This document shows positions 23,708 to 32,724 of a stretch of DNA of 64,000 nucleotides, in pieces. A program made the position numbers and the translations under genes. How positions within the stretch are numbered: the stretch's first letter is position 1; each line of letters starts with the position of its first letter. The notes under the pieces are model-generated. The model saw only the letters and a list, made by a program, of their open reading frames with translations. It was not told the DNA's origin and searched no databases. Source of the stretch: an uncultured Clostridia bacterium (GTDB lineage: Bacteria > Bacillota > Clostridia > TANB77 > UBA1234); assembly GCA_934149305.1 (NCBI GenBank), contig CAKPEF010000009.1:4541-68540 (forward strand), given 5' to 3'.

Positions 23708-24863
23708 ATGAGAGAAATTTATGCAGATCATGCTGCAACAACTAAAACAAAAAAAGAAGTTTTAGAAAGTATGATGCCATATTTAACTGAGAAATTCGGA
23801 AATCCATCTACGATGTACAAATATGGAATAGAAAATAAAAAAGCAGTAGAAGATGCAAGAAGAAAGGTAGCTCTTGCAATAGGAGCAGAAGAGGCAAATG
23901 AAATATATTTTACATCAGGAGGTTCAGAATCAGATAACTTTGCGCTAAGAGGAATCGCAAAGTCTAGGAAAAATAGAGGAAATCATATAATAACAACAAA
24001 AATTGAGCATATGGCAATATTAAACACATGCAAAGCATTAGAAGAAGATGGCTTTGAAATCACATATATAAATGTTGATTCGGATGGAATCATAAAAACA
24101 AGTGAACTAGAAAGAGCAATAAGGCCAGATACTATTTTAATATCAGTAATGTTTGCAAATAATGAAATAGGATCAATAGAACCAATAGGAGAAATTTCAA
24201 AGATAGCCAAAAAGCATGGAATACTTTTTCATGTAGATGCAGTTCAAGCCGTTCGGAAGTGTAAAAATAAATGTTCAAAAATTAGGTATAGATTTAATGT
24301 CAATGTCTGGTCACAAATTTTATGGACCAAAAGGAATTGGTGCATTATATGTAAGAAATGGCATAGAGATAGAACCATTAATATATGGTGGTCATCAAGA
24401 AAGTGGAAAAAGAGCAGGAACAGAAAATGTACCTGCGATAATTGGAATGGGAAGAGCAATAGAAATTGCTACACAAAATATAGATAGCTACGCTGAGAGA
24501 CTAACATATATGAGAGATTATCTAATAGTTGACATACAAAGAAATATACCTCTAGTTAGGCTTAATGGCCATATTTACAAAAGATTACCTGGGAATATAA
24601 ATATGTCATTCGATGGCATAAATGGAGGAACACTTTTATTATTGCTTGCAGAAAAAGGAATATATTGTTCTAGTGCATCAGCTTGCTCTACTAGGGACAG
24701 TGTGCCATCACATGTATTAAAAGCAATAGGTCTTCCTGATGAAATAGCAAAAGGAACAATTAGAATAACATTAGGCGAAGAAAATACATTAGATGATGTA
24801 AAATATATATCAAAAAATATAAAAGAAATAGTGAAAAGACTTAGGGAAGAGCAAAAAAAATAA
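23708..24863 (+). CDS. nifS: NifS/IscS-type cysteine desulfurase, with one +1 shift at CGG
   Basis: PLP enzyme that releases sulfur from cysteine for Fe-S clusters and tRNA thiolation. The joined product (384 residues) starts MREIYADHAATTKT and has TSGGSESDN, HVDAVQAV, the PLP lysine in SMSGHKFYGPKGIG, GGHQESGKRAGTENV and the active-site loop CSSASACSTRDSVPS. The frames meet at GTT CGG A (24251-24257). Zero-frame reading continues into unrelated residues, while a +1 step gives Ala-Val-Gly-Ser-Val-Lys-Ile, the normal DAVQAVG sequence. Both halves are otherwise perfect. It probably supplies sulfur to the SufBC scaffold 2 kb upstream. Confidence 0.92.
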
Positions 24864-25089
24864 TATTACAAAACTATTACATTTGTATTACAATTCGATA
24901 ACAACGCTTGTCTTTATATATGTTTTTATATAGAATATTTATGAAGTGAGAATTGAGTCTAAGTGCCAATATTTCCTCATTTTGCATATACCGCAAAAAA
25001 CTAGAAATAATATATAAAAGAGCTGTAGTTCCTTATTACATGCTAATATAAGATAAATTGCAAAAGGCAAGGAAGGAATGATATTTAAT

Positions 25090-25884
25090 ATGAAAAAATT
25101 TTCGAGTATCGCAAAAAAAATTTTAATATTAGTTGTTGTTTTAGTTAATATAGCAACAATATCTTTTGCTGCCTGGTGGGGAACTCCTGGATACGAGTGG
25201 TGTTTGTCTAAGGGTATTACAAAAATGATGACACAGAGCGCAATGAACAAAAAAGTAGAACAAGAAGATTTTTATGCGATACTGCTTAGATACTTACAAT
25301 ACAAAAATGTTGATAAGCATAAAAATGTTGTACAAACACTTGGAAATACAGACAACATGAATGCAGCTATTATAGGAATGATGAATACTATAAATAATTA
25401 TATAACACTAACGGAGTTGTCACCTGACGATTTTAGAAGAGCTATCACTTATATAGAGCATGCAGAAGATATAGCAGAAAAACAACAAAAGTTATTAAGC
25501 AGAGAAGAGCTTAAATCATTCTATTTGTATGTTTCTCTTGCTAAATACAAAGCAGCTTCGCTTATAAATGACACAAATTATAGAAAAACAGAACTAGCCA
25601 AGTATGGCAATGTGAAATATGCTTCTATCTTAGATTATGGCATAAGCCCATATTATGGTGATGTTACAAGAAGAGAATTTTTAGTTCTGATGTTTAGTTT
25701 GCTTTCAGATCAAAAAAACATAACGGCTGATAGCGTTATTACACAATTTTATGAAGCAGGAGTTATAGAAGGATATCAAAATGATTTAATGCTTGACAAA
25801 GAATTAACATATGCAGAAATGTTTAAAATACTAAAACAGTTTGAAATTTTTGATTTTAATCCTGAGGCTGAAGAACAAAGCTAG
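25090..25884 (+). CDS. Secreted SLH-like protein
   Basis: A 264-residue exported protein with a signal peptide (MKKFSSIAKKILILVVVLVNIATISFA). I prefer ATG at 25090 to the one four codons upstream, because the latter sits almost on top of the GGAAGG site. The mature part has three degenerate SLH-like segments: GYEWCLSKGITKMM near residue 36, ILDYGISPYYGDVTRREFLVLM near 195 and FYEAGVIEGYQNDLMLDKELTYAEM near 230. The pattern of G(.)..DG..x...TRAE is recognisable but incomplete. It probably associates with the cell wall. It lies 50 bases before the pilus operon and may be transcribed with it. Confidence 0.65.
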   Translation: MKKFSSIAKKILILVVVLVNIATISFAAWWGTPGYEWCLSKGITKMMTQSAMNKKVEQEDFYAILLRYLQYKNVDKHKNVVQTLGNTDNMNAAIIGMMNTINNYITLTELSPDDFRRAITYIEHAEDIAEKQQKLLSREELKSFYLYVSLAKYKAASLINDTNYRKTELAKYGNVKYASILDYGISPYYGDVTRREFLVLMFSLLSDQKNITADSVITQFYEAGVIEGYQNDLMLDKELTYAEMFKILKQFEIFDFNPEAEEQS

Positions 25885-25933
25885 CCATAAAACAAAAATG
25901 CAGCACAAAATCTAAAGAAAAGGAGCAAGAGGT

Positions 25934-27769
25934 ATGTCGAGTTGTTTAGGATTCTATACGGATAAAAATATGATAAAGTATGCTAAAATATCTAGCGATC
26001 CGAAATCAGATCTATACACACTAGAGGCTTATGGTGTCAAGTTTTACGACAATATAATGACGACAATAGATGAAATACTACAAGAAGTAAAGATCGATCA
26101 GTGTACAGTATCTTTAGGACTTTCAAATGAGGGCTATCACGATATAGAAGTATTTAGAGAATTAAAATCAAAAGATAGAAATGACTTAATACAAAGTGAG
26201 TTTAATGCATATTGCGAGAGCGAAGGCTTAGTTAACTCAGCACTTGAACTTAGATATCAACTGGTGCAAAATACAGGAAACATGGATAAACTTTTAGCTA
26301 TATGTTCTTATGTAGCAAAGTCAGAATTAGCGAACTTGAATAAAAACTTTGAAGGATTAAGAATTACAGCAGTTGCACCAGTCGGATTGAGCATAGAAAA
26401 TATATTTAGAAATAAAGGCATAGATGAAGAAGCAGCAATAGTTAATATAGAAAATAAAACAACTGTAACAATTCTGCTTAGAAATGAGGTACAAGATGTA
26501 ATAGATATTCCTCTTGGAATGCAAGATATATTAGATAAGTTGGCAGAAAAATATAATTCATATTCTAAAGCCTATGAAGCATGTAAAAAAGTTTCGGTTT
26601 ATATTGATGATGTTACAACATTAGATGAAGAAAGCAGAGATGTACTAGATGTTGTTCTTCCTGTTCTTTATGATATAAGACAAAGAGTAGATGAAGCAAT
26701 AACACCATATAAGAGATTGATGAAATCTGTATATCTTTCTGGTTCGGCAGTTGTTGTAAATAATGTTGATTTATATTTCCAAGAAAGTTTTCCAGGTCTT
26801 AGATGCGTAATAGCAAAACCATTTTTAATATCACAAAAAGATAAAGAAATGGAAAAAGAAATTGTAGAAGTAAATAGTGCAATTGCTATTGCACTAAATG
26901 GATTTGGAATGATGGATCCATCGATTAACTTCCATGGCGCTGCTAAAAAAGCAATGAAAAGCACACCTTTAAAAGATGCTTTTGAAAAAATAAATATAAA
27001 AGGAAAAATAAAAGATGCAAAAACAGCAGCAAAAGAATATGTAGAAGAAATTAAAAGAAAAGTGTCTACACCAAAAAGAGGCAGAACGTCTTCTGGCCCT
27101 TCAATTTTAGAAAAGATTCATTTAAGCGATAAGCTTAGTTTTTTAAAGAAAGGTGGAGCTAAAAAAGGTTCTAGAGGAAAAGTAAGGGTGGCATATGATG
27201 CTGATGTTGGAGACATACAAGCTACAGGAGGATTTGAAGATGGTGGAATGCCAAACGAGCCAACAGCATTAGATAAATGGCTTGTTAGATTAACGATAAC
27301 ATGCGTTGGAGCGTTAGTATTGTATGTGGTAGCAGCAACATATATAACAAATACATTAGAAGCAAAGCTTAGCGAAGCAGACAGCCAGATTAGCAAAGGA
27401 AATGCAGAGATAACGTTAGCAGCAAGTAGAGCTGATTATATTAGAACAAAGACTAGTGAGTATTCAGAAAAGATATCAAAATTAGAAGAAGTTATGCAAG
27501 AAATTGAAACAGAAAAAATGAAAAGAAGCTTTGATATACCTAATTTCATGAGCCAAGTAATGTTTATAATACCACAAGGAGTTTCAATAACAAGTATAGA
27601 TGTTTCAGAAACAGGAAAGGTAGATATAGTTGCGACATCACCACAATATGCACAACTTGGATATTTTGTTTCAAGGTTAAAGCTTGAAAAAGTTTTATTA
27701 AATGTAGATATGACAGTAGAAGAGATGGACCAAACAATTAAAATAAAGGTAGGGGGGATGCTACCATGA
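25934..27769 (+). CDS. pilM: PilM-PilN-like fusion protein of the type IV pilus assembly platform
   Basis: A 611-residue protein joining two usually separate inner-membrane-platform parts. Residues 1-~330 look like the actin-fold PilM (LGFYTDKNMIKYAKIS start, VAPVGLSIENIFRNKG, VNIENKTTVTILLRNE, VYLSGSAVVVNNVD). A Lys/Ala-rich linker (~335-440) follows. Then a single transmembrane helix (RLTITCVGALVLYVVAATYI, ~455-475), a coiled coil and a small alpha/beta domain match PilN. PilM normally binds the cytoplasmic tail of PilN, so the fusion is mechanistically sensible. Its stop codon overlaps the ATG of the PilO-like gene (ATGA). Confidence 0.82.
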   Translation: MSSCLGFYTDKNMIKYAKISSDPKSDLYTLEAYGVKFYDNIMTTIDEILQEVKIDQCTVSLGLSNEGYHDIEVFRELKSKDRNDLIQSEFNAYCESEGLVNSALELRYQLVQNTGNMDKLLAICSYVAKSELANLNKNFEGLRITAVAPVGLSIENIFRNKGIDEEAAIVNIENKTTVTILLRNEVQDVIDIPLGMQDILDKLAEKYNSYSKAYEACKKVSVYIDDVTTLDEESRDVLDVVLPVLYDIRQRVDEAITPYKRLMKSVYLSGSAVVVNNVDLYFQESFPGLRCVIAKPFLISQKDKEMEKEIVEVNSAIAIALNGFGMMDPSINFHGAAKKAMKSTPLKDAFEKINIKGKIKDAKTAAKEYVEEIKRKVSTPKRGRTSSGPSILEKIHLSDKLSFLKKGGAKKGSRGKVRVAYDADVGDIQATGGFEDGGMPNEPTALDKWLVRLTITCVGALVLYVVAATYITNTLEAKLSEADSQISKGNAEITLAASRADYIRTKTSEYSEKISKLEEVMQEIETEKMKRSFDIPNFMSQVMFIIPQGVSITSIDVSETGKVDIVATSPQYAQLGYFVSRLKLEKVLLNVDMTVEEMDQTIKIKVGGMLP

Positions 27770-28362
27770 TGAAAAAGATTATTTTGGCTGCGGTGTCTGC
27801 TCTATCAATTGTTGGTATTTATTTTCTAGTTACACAAGGATTTGTTCTTGAAGGAAGATTACCATTTGACATAAAAGTTCTAAATTATAAAGAAATTATG
27901 GCAAAAGGTGATAACCTAACATCAAAGATAAATCAAATAGTAAAAATAAATACTACCCAAATAGTTGAGGCTGAAAACAGAATAAGTGAAGAAAAAGATA
28001 GCTTCGAAGAAAAGAAAGCGACATATGAAAAATTAGAATCAAATGCATCAGAAGCAGAAATAGCAGAGGCTAATAAAAAGCAAGAATACTTATTAGACTA
28101 CTTATGGATTGTTATTGGTAATTATGCAAACGATAACAATGTTAAATTCAAAATGACAACAGATGATAAAAACTTAAGAATCAATTTTGATATCACGGGC
28201 TCATATGTATCTATAATAAATTTCATATATGATATCGAAAACGATACAAACTTAAACTTTAGTTTAAACGGAATAGCAATACAAGGTAGTACAACTGATT
28301 CAACAAAAGCAAGTTTCTCAGTAGACGGTATAACAGTAAAAACATCAAATGCAGCGAGATAG
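27766..28362 (+). CDS. pilO: PilO-like pilus assembly protein
   Basis: A 198-residue protein with one N-terminal membrane helix (residues 5-25), a coiled-coil segment (ENRISEEKDSFEEKKATYEKLE, ~65-100) and a C-terminal ferredoxin-like domain (FKMTTDDKNLRINFDITGSYVSIINFIYDIE). That architecture and its place directly after a PilM-PilN protein, overlapping by 4 bases, identify it as the PilO partner of the alignment complex, although sequence identity to PilO is always low. Confidence 0.75.
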   Translation: MMKKIILAAVSALSIVGIYFLVTQGFVLEGRLPFDIKVLNYKEIMAKGDNLTSKINQIVKINTTQIVEAENRISEEKDSFEEKKATYEKLESNASEAEIAEANKKQEYLLDYLWIVIGNYANDNNVKFKMTTDDKNLRINFDITGSYVSIINFIYDIENDTNLNFSLNGIAIQGSTTDSTKASFSVDGITVKTSNAAR

Positions 28363-28374
28363 GACAAATTATGA

Positions 28375-28491
28375 GGTGGTGTAAACTAATTTGCAAAAAA
28401 AATGTAAGATGCAGCTTAAGCTTAGGTATGCTCCCTAAAACCAATTGATGCTACTACACTAAAATCAGCATTATAACTAGTGAACACAACC
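28375..28491 (+). mobile_element. MITE-like element, family B
   Basis: GGTGGTGTAAACTAATTTG...ACTAGTGAACACAACC ends, with the diverged core GCAGCTTAAGCTTAGGTATGCTCCC. It lies between pilO and the small membrane-protein gene inside the pilus operon. Confidence 0.65.
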
Positions 28492-28515
28492 GATTATGAA
28501 AAAGGAGTTGAGTAT

Positions 28516-28854
28516 ATGAAGAAATTTCTTAAAGTATTAAAAGAAGTAGGAATAGCATTAGCAGCATTTCTTTGTGTTATTGGCGCTCTTGCATATTTAT
28601 TTATAATAAAAATTCCGATAGCAGATGAAATACCACAAGCTGCACATATGAATTTACCACCAGAAACTGATTTTGCTGTTGCAACCGGTGGAATAGAAAA
28701 TGCTCAGAACGAAACCGTAGTATATCAATCAACAACTACAGATTTAGAAAACTATGGTTCAGAGTTAAGATATATATCTGGTAAGACAGAGCCATTATCA
28801 AATTCAAGTACTGGCACATCAGATATACCTACAGATGTAATAAACAGAAATTAA
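28516..28854 (+). CDS. Small single-pass membrane protein in the pilus operon
   Basis: A 112-residue protein: a short basic tail, one transmembrane helix (VGIALAAFLCVIGALAYLFII, residues ~11-31) and a Thr/Ser-rich outer part. I choose ATG at 28516 (AAAAAGGAG upstream); an in-frame GTG at 28480 lies inside the preceding repeat. I do not recognise a family. Position between PilO and the prepilin peptidase suggests a pilus-assembly role (PilP-like in placement only). Confidence 0.6.
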   Translation: MKKFLKVLKEVGIALAAFLCVIGALAYLFIIKIPIADEIPQAAHMNLPPETDFAVATGGIENAQNETVVYQSTTTDLENYGSELRYISGKTEPLSNSSTGTSDIPTDVINRN

Positions 28855-28877
28855 AATAGATTATCTTAAAACAAGTA

Positions 28878-28912
28878 GGGATATGCATAAACTGTATATC
28901 CCTTTAACTTTA
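28878..28912 (+). terminator. Weak terminator-like hairpin
   Basis: GGGATATGCATAAACTGTATATCCC followed by TTTAACTTT. The T-tract is interrupted; it may be a partial stop within the operon. Confidence 0.5.
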
Positions 28913-28926
28913 GAAAGGACACTATA

Positions 28927-29703
28927 GTGAATGTTTTTATTTATATTATGATTTTTATAGCAGGAACAGTATTTGGAAGTTTTTGTTCTTTGGCGGTATA
29001 TAGAATACCTAGAAAAGAAAACATTACTTATGTGCGTTCACATTGCGTAAAATGCAATCACAAATTAGCACCGCTAGATTTAATACCAATATTAAGCTAT
29101 ATATTTTTAGGTGGTAGATGTAGGTATTGTAAAGAAAAAATTAGAGCAAGATACATATTATTAGAAGCATCATCAGGATTAGTATTTTTACTAATAGCAC
29201 TTAGCTTAAAGATAAATGTATTCAGCACATTACAAGAATTCATAAACCTATTTTTAATTTATTTATTTGTAACAGGTTTATTCTTAGTAGGCGGAATAGA
29301 TAAAGAAAACTATGTAATATCAGATAGTATGTTATTATATTTAATAGGTATTTCAATATTAAAAATAATACTAAATGCAACATTAGGTATAAGTGCACTA
29401 ACTAACATTGTAGGCTTTTTAGCAATACCAGCTGTATTATTAGTAATTAACTTAGTAAGCAAACTAAATAAAAAAACACCAATAGGTTATGGAGATATAA
29501 AATATATATCAGTTATTGGTCTATTTTTAGGTTATGCAGCAGAGTTATATATATTGCCACTATCTCTAATCATTGCGGGAATAGGCTATATAATACACAA
29601 ATATAAAGAAATACCATGGGGATACTATTTAAGCATAGCAACAGTGATAATGATAATATGTATAAACTGTTTTCCAGTGCTTTCAGAAATAGTAAACATA
29701 TAA
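28927..29703 (+). CDS. pilD: Prepilin peptidase / N-methyltransferase
   Basis: Membrane aspartyl protease that cuts type IV prepilins after Gly and methylates the new N-terminus. The 258 residues have seven or eight hydrophobic helices. The N-terminal methylase part shows FGSFCSLAVYRIP and two zinc-binding CxxC motifs (CVKCNH, CRYCKE). Protease aspartates lie in GGIDKENYVISD (near residue 118) and in the GxGD motif PIGYGDIKYIS (near 193). GTG start behind AAAGGAC. It would process the three or four prepilins of this cluster. Confidence 0.94.
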   Translation: MNVFIYIMIFIAGTVFGSFCSLAVYRIPRKENITYVRSHCVKCNHKLAPLDLIPILSYIFLGGRCRYCKEKIRARYILLEASSGLVFLLIALSLKINVFSTLQEFINLFLIYLFVTGLFLVGGIDKENYVISDSMLLYLIGISILKIILNATLGISALTNIVGFLAIPAVLLVINLVSKLNKKTPIGYGDIKYISVIGLFLGYAAELYILPLSLIIAGIGYIIHKYKEIPWGYYLSIATVIMIICINCFPVLSEIVNI

Positions 29704-29719
29704 AATGGAGGTGTAAATT

Positions 29720-30124
29720 TTGAATATAAGATCAAAATCAGGTTACTCGCTAATAGAAATCGGAATAGCACTTATAATAGTTGCAATATTTATGGTGTCA
29801 AGCCTGACACTACTTGCAGCAAGCAATGATAACTACAGAAGAATAGAACAAAAAAATATAGCAATGTCATATGCTATTAAAGCGATAGAAGCACTCCAAA
29901 TAGAAGATAATAGCATAATAAATTTAGATGAAATAAAAAATAAAGCAAAAGTAGAAAATAACATGGAGGTAAAAACAAGTATAGAAAGTCTTCCACCTAA
30001 AGATGGAAAAGACTATGGCAATAAAGTACAAATAATAACAGTAAATGTCGATTATAAAATAAAAAGCAATGACGCAGGAAGTGTTGCAACAATGACATTA
30101 AAAACTTTAAAAGTAAATAGGTAG
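29720..30124 (+). CDS. Type IV minor prepilin (Glu5-type)
   Basis: A 134-residue prepilin with the classical leader and helix RSKSGYSLIEIGIALIIVAIF: cleavage after Gly8, and Glu at +5 of the mature protein. A short pilin body follows (SLPPKDGKDYGNKVQIITVNV). The start is TTG at 29720 behind GGAGGTG; no ATG fits. Among the pilins here it is the only one with the canonical Glu5, so it may be the one that orders assembly at the tip. Confidence 0.82.
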   Translation: MNIRSKSGYSLIEIGIALIIVAIFMVSSLTLLAASNDNYRRIEQKNIAMSYAIKAIEALQIEDNSIINLDEIKNKAKVENNMEVKTSIESLPPKDGKDYGNKVQIITVNVDYKIKSNDAGSVATMTLKTLKVNR

Positions 30125-30240
30125 TGTAAACTGATTTATGAAAATAGAATATGCTACAAAAGTGTGCTCTATGAGCAAACAAAAAACAGCGCAAAAAAAG
30201 TAGCTTAAGATTAGGTGTACTCCATAAATAAAAAACACAA
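30120..30240 (+). mobile_element. MITE-like element, family B
   Basis: Starts GTAGTGTAAACTGATTTATG and overlaps the stop codon region of the minor pilin gene. It has the core GTAGCTTAAGATTAGGTGTACTCC, an extra partial core (GTGTGCTCTATGAGC), and ends near ACACAAC. Confidence 0.6.
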
Positions 30241-30265
30241 CTGAACAATAGGTAGGAGGTAAAAA

Positions 30266-30730
30266 ATGAAAAATCAAAAAGGTGTAACATTAACAACACT
30301 TACAATATATATAATAGTTGCAACAATCTTACTTGGTACATTAACATTTATAAATATAAACTTCATGTCTGAACTAGGAGAATTAACTAAAAAAAGCAAA
30401 ATGACAAACGAAATAATGAAATTTTACTCATTCTTTGCAAGTGATGTAAAGAATGCTGAAAGAGTTTTAGAATTTTCAGAAAATTATGTAAAATTTGATA
30501 ATGGTGTTCAATATTCAATAAGATATTCAGCTGATGAGAAAAAAGAAACTGGACAAGAATACGATGTATACGAAGTATACAGAGGAAACGCATTAGTTAC
30601 AGACAAACTTTCAGGAGTATTTTTCAAATATAACATAGAAAATGAATGTATAAATGTAAGAGTATACTCAAAGGATGGAAATGTAACCAAAAGTGATGAA
30701 CAATACTTTAAAGTAGGAAGAGGGTATTAA
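30266..30730 (+). CDS. Minor prepilin-like protein
   Basis: A 154-residue prepilin with MKNQKGVTLTTLTIYIIVATIL: cleavage after Gly6, Thr instead of Glu at +5. The body is beta-rich (YVKFDNGVQYSIRYSADEK, VYEVYRGNALVTDKLSGVFF), similar to PilW/GspJ-like minor pilins. AGGAGG lies 6 bases before the ATG. It is one base from the next small pilin-like gene. Confidence 0.75.
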   Translation: MKNQKGVTLTTLTIYIIVATILLGTLTFININFMSELGELTKKSKMTNEIMKFYSFFASDVKNAERVLEFSENYVKFDNGVQYSIRYSADEKKETGQEYDVYEVYRGNALVTDKLSGVFFKYNIENECINVRVYSKDGNVTKSDEQYFKVGRGY

Positions 30731-30731
30731 A

Positions 30732-30923
30732 ATGAAAAAAAGCAGAGGATCAGTGACACTTGCAATATTTATTGCAATGCTAATATTTTCGCTTTATGGA
30801 ATAATATTTTATGGCAATAGCGCAAGTAGCTATATAATGCAATCAAGAAGAATAGAAGCAATACAAAAAGTATACTCGGGAGACATAGAAAATGCATATC
30901 AAATAGCAGAAACGCTAGAATAA
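30732..30923 (+). CDS. Small pilin-like protein
   Basis: A 63-residue protein with MKKSRGSVTLAIFIAMLIFSLYGI: a short basic leader ending in Gly, then a hydrophobic helix. This is the prepilin N-terminal pattern with almost no globular domain (PilX/GspK-like placement). The stop of the preceding gene (TAA) and this ATG are separated by one base. It could be a very small minor pilin or an assembly cofactor. Confidence 0.6.
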   Translation: MKKSRGSVTLAIFIAMLIFSLYGIIFYGNSASSYIMQSRRIEAIQKVYSGDIENAYQIAETLE

Positions 30924-30969
30924 GCAAAATATGGTTATAGAGTAAAAAAATGAACTTAAGCCAAAAATA

Positions 30970-30998
30970 TTGACTTGTTTTTTAAATATCATTAAAAT
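30970..30998 (+). promoter_or_regulatory. Promoter of the pilB-pilC unit
   Basis: TTGACT, 17 bases, TAAAAT, about 55 bases before pilB. Confidence 0.7.
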
Positions 30999-31052
30999 AA
31001 ATATTAGGAAAGTAGATATTCGGTTACAAAAGAAGAGGAGGAGAACATTAAA

Positions 31053-32700
31053 ATGGCAGTTTTCGATAATAACTCAAACAAAACGCCGCTTGGAGTTTTG
31101 CTAATTAGAAAAGGTTTAATAAAAGAAACAGACATAGATAAAGCTATTGAATATCAAAAATCACACAGAGGAGTAAAACTAGGTGAAATATTTCATATAT
31201 TAAAAGTATGTGATGACCAAGCCTTGCTAAATACAATAGCTGAACAAAATGGTTTTAAGCCAGTACAATTAGATCCTGTTCTAAATTTTCCATTTACACA
31301 GTACATATCATTGGATATCGTAAAACAACATAAAGTAATACCATTTGAAATAAATGAAAACAGAATAAAAGTTGCATTTGCAGAACCTGAAAATAAAGAT
31401 CTACAAAAAATGATAAGACTTATCCTTTTGAGTAAAGGTGGTCTTATGATGGAGCCATATGTTACATTTGGTTCATATATAGATGCAATTATAAAAAACA
31501 TGGAGGCAAAACCAGAAGATACAAGTGCCTTCGATACATATGGAAGAGATATTTCACAGCTAATAGATAATATAATAAGATCGGGAATGGCAAAAAGAGC
31601 GAGTGACCTTCACTTTGAACCGATGGAGAATTTATTAAGAGTTAGGTTTAGAATTGATGGTGAGTTAGTAGAAATAGCTAAAATAGAGAAAGAAAAGCAA
31701 CAACAAATAATAGGTAGATTAAAATCGATTTCAAACATGCACCAAGAGATTACACTATCACAAGATGGTAGAATTTTAGCATATCCAGATTACAACATCC
31801 GTGTATCTTCACAGATGAATGTATACGGAGAAAAATTCGTTCTAAGACTTATGAAAAAAGAAGCATCAATCAAAGGTCTACATGAACTTGGATATCCAGA
31901 TGATGAAACAGTTATGGAAAAATGCTTCAATAAAAAGAACTGTATAGCAGTTATAGCAGCTCCTACTGGTGAAGGTAAAACAACAACACTATATAGTGCC
32001 TTAGCATTACTTAACAAGCCAGAAGTTAATATAACAACAGTTGAGGACCCAGTAGAAATAAGAATACCAGGATTAAATCAGGTCGAAGTAAATAAAAGAG
32101 TTACATTCGCTGACTCTTTAAGAACAATCTTAAGACAAGACCCTGATATCATATTACTACGGAGAGATAAGAGATAAAGAAACAGCCGAGATAGCAATAC
32201 AAGCAGGACAAACAGGACACTTTGTATTATCAACAATCCACACCGTAGATGGAATAGAGGTTGTAACAAGATTTAGAAAACTTGGAATCTCAAGCTACGA
32301 CATCGGAAGTGTTTTAGCAACAACAATAGCACAAAGACTTGTAAGAAGAATATGTCCAAAATGTGCAAGAAAAAGAGATTTTACACCTCAAGAATTAGAA
32401 GTATTTAAAACATTTTCAAAAAGATTTAATGTCGAATTTAACCTAGAGGGAAAAACAACATTTGAACCAGTAGGATGTGAACATTGCAACCATACAGGTT
32501 TCTATGGAAGAATTGCGGCAAATGAAATGTTATCAATAAATGATGATATAAAAGATTTAATAATACAAGATGGAACAATCACCGACATAAGAAAAGCAGC
32601 ATTCGAAAGTGGATATAGACCACTTGTATGTGATGCACTTCAAAAAGTAATACAAGGGCATACAGTAGTTAGCGAAGTAAAGAAGAAGATAGGACTATAA
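31053..32700 (+). CDS. pilB: Pilus assembly ATPase PilB/GspE, with one +1 shift at CGG
   Basis: Hexameric ATPase that powers pilin polymerisation. The joined product has 548 residues: an N-terminal GspE_N domain (LLIRKGLIKETDIDKAIEYQ), then RASDLHFEPMENLLRVRFRIDG, Walker A APTGEGKTTT near residue 310, the Asp box TVEDPVEIRIPG, FADSLRTILRQDPDIILL, then (after the shift) GEIRDKETAEIAIQAGQTGH, the His box STIHTVDG, and a zinc-type Cys cluster (CPKCARKR ... CEHCNHTGFYGR). Frames meet at CTA CGG A (32157-32163), inside the universally conserved DPDI..GEIRD Walker B region. Reading CGG as Arg leads to a stop within five codons. Confidence 0.93.
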
Positions 32701-32724
32701 TCTTTTATATGAAAGGAGAACGCT

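Noticed and set aside
24237..24863. A separate short gene starting inside nifS after the frame change
   Set aside because: It has no ribosome site, begins in the middle of the aminotransferase fold and contains the C-terminal half of the same family. It is the downstream part of nifS.
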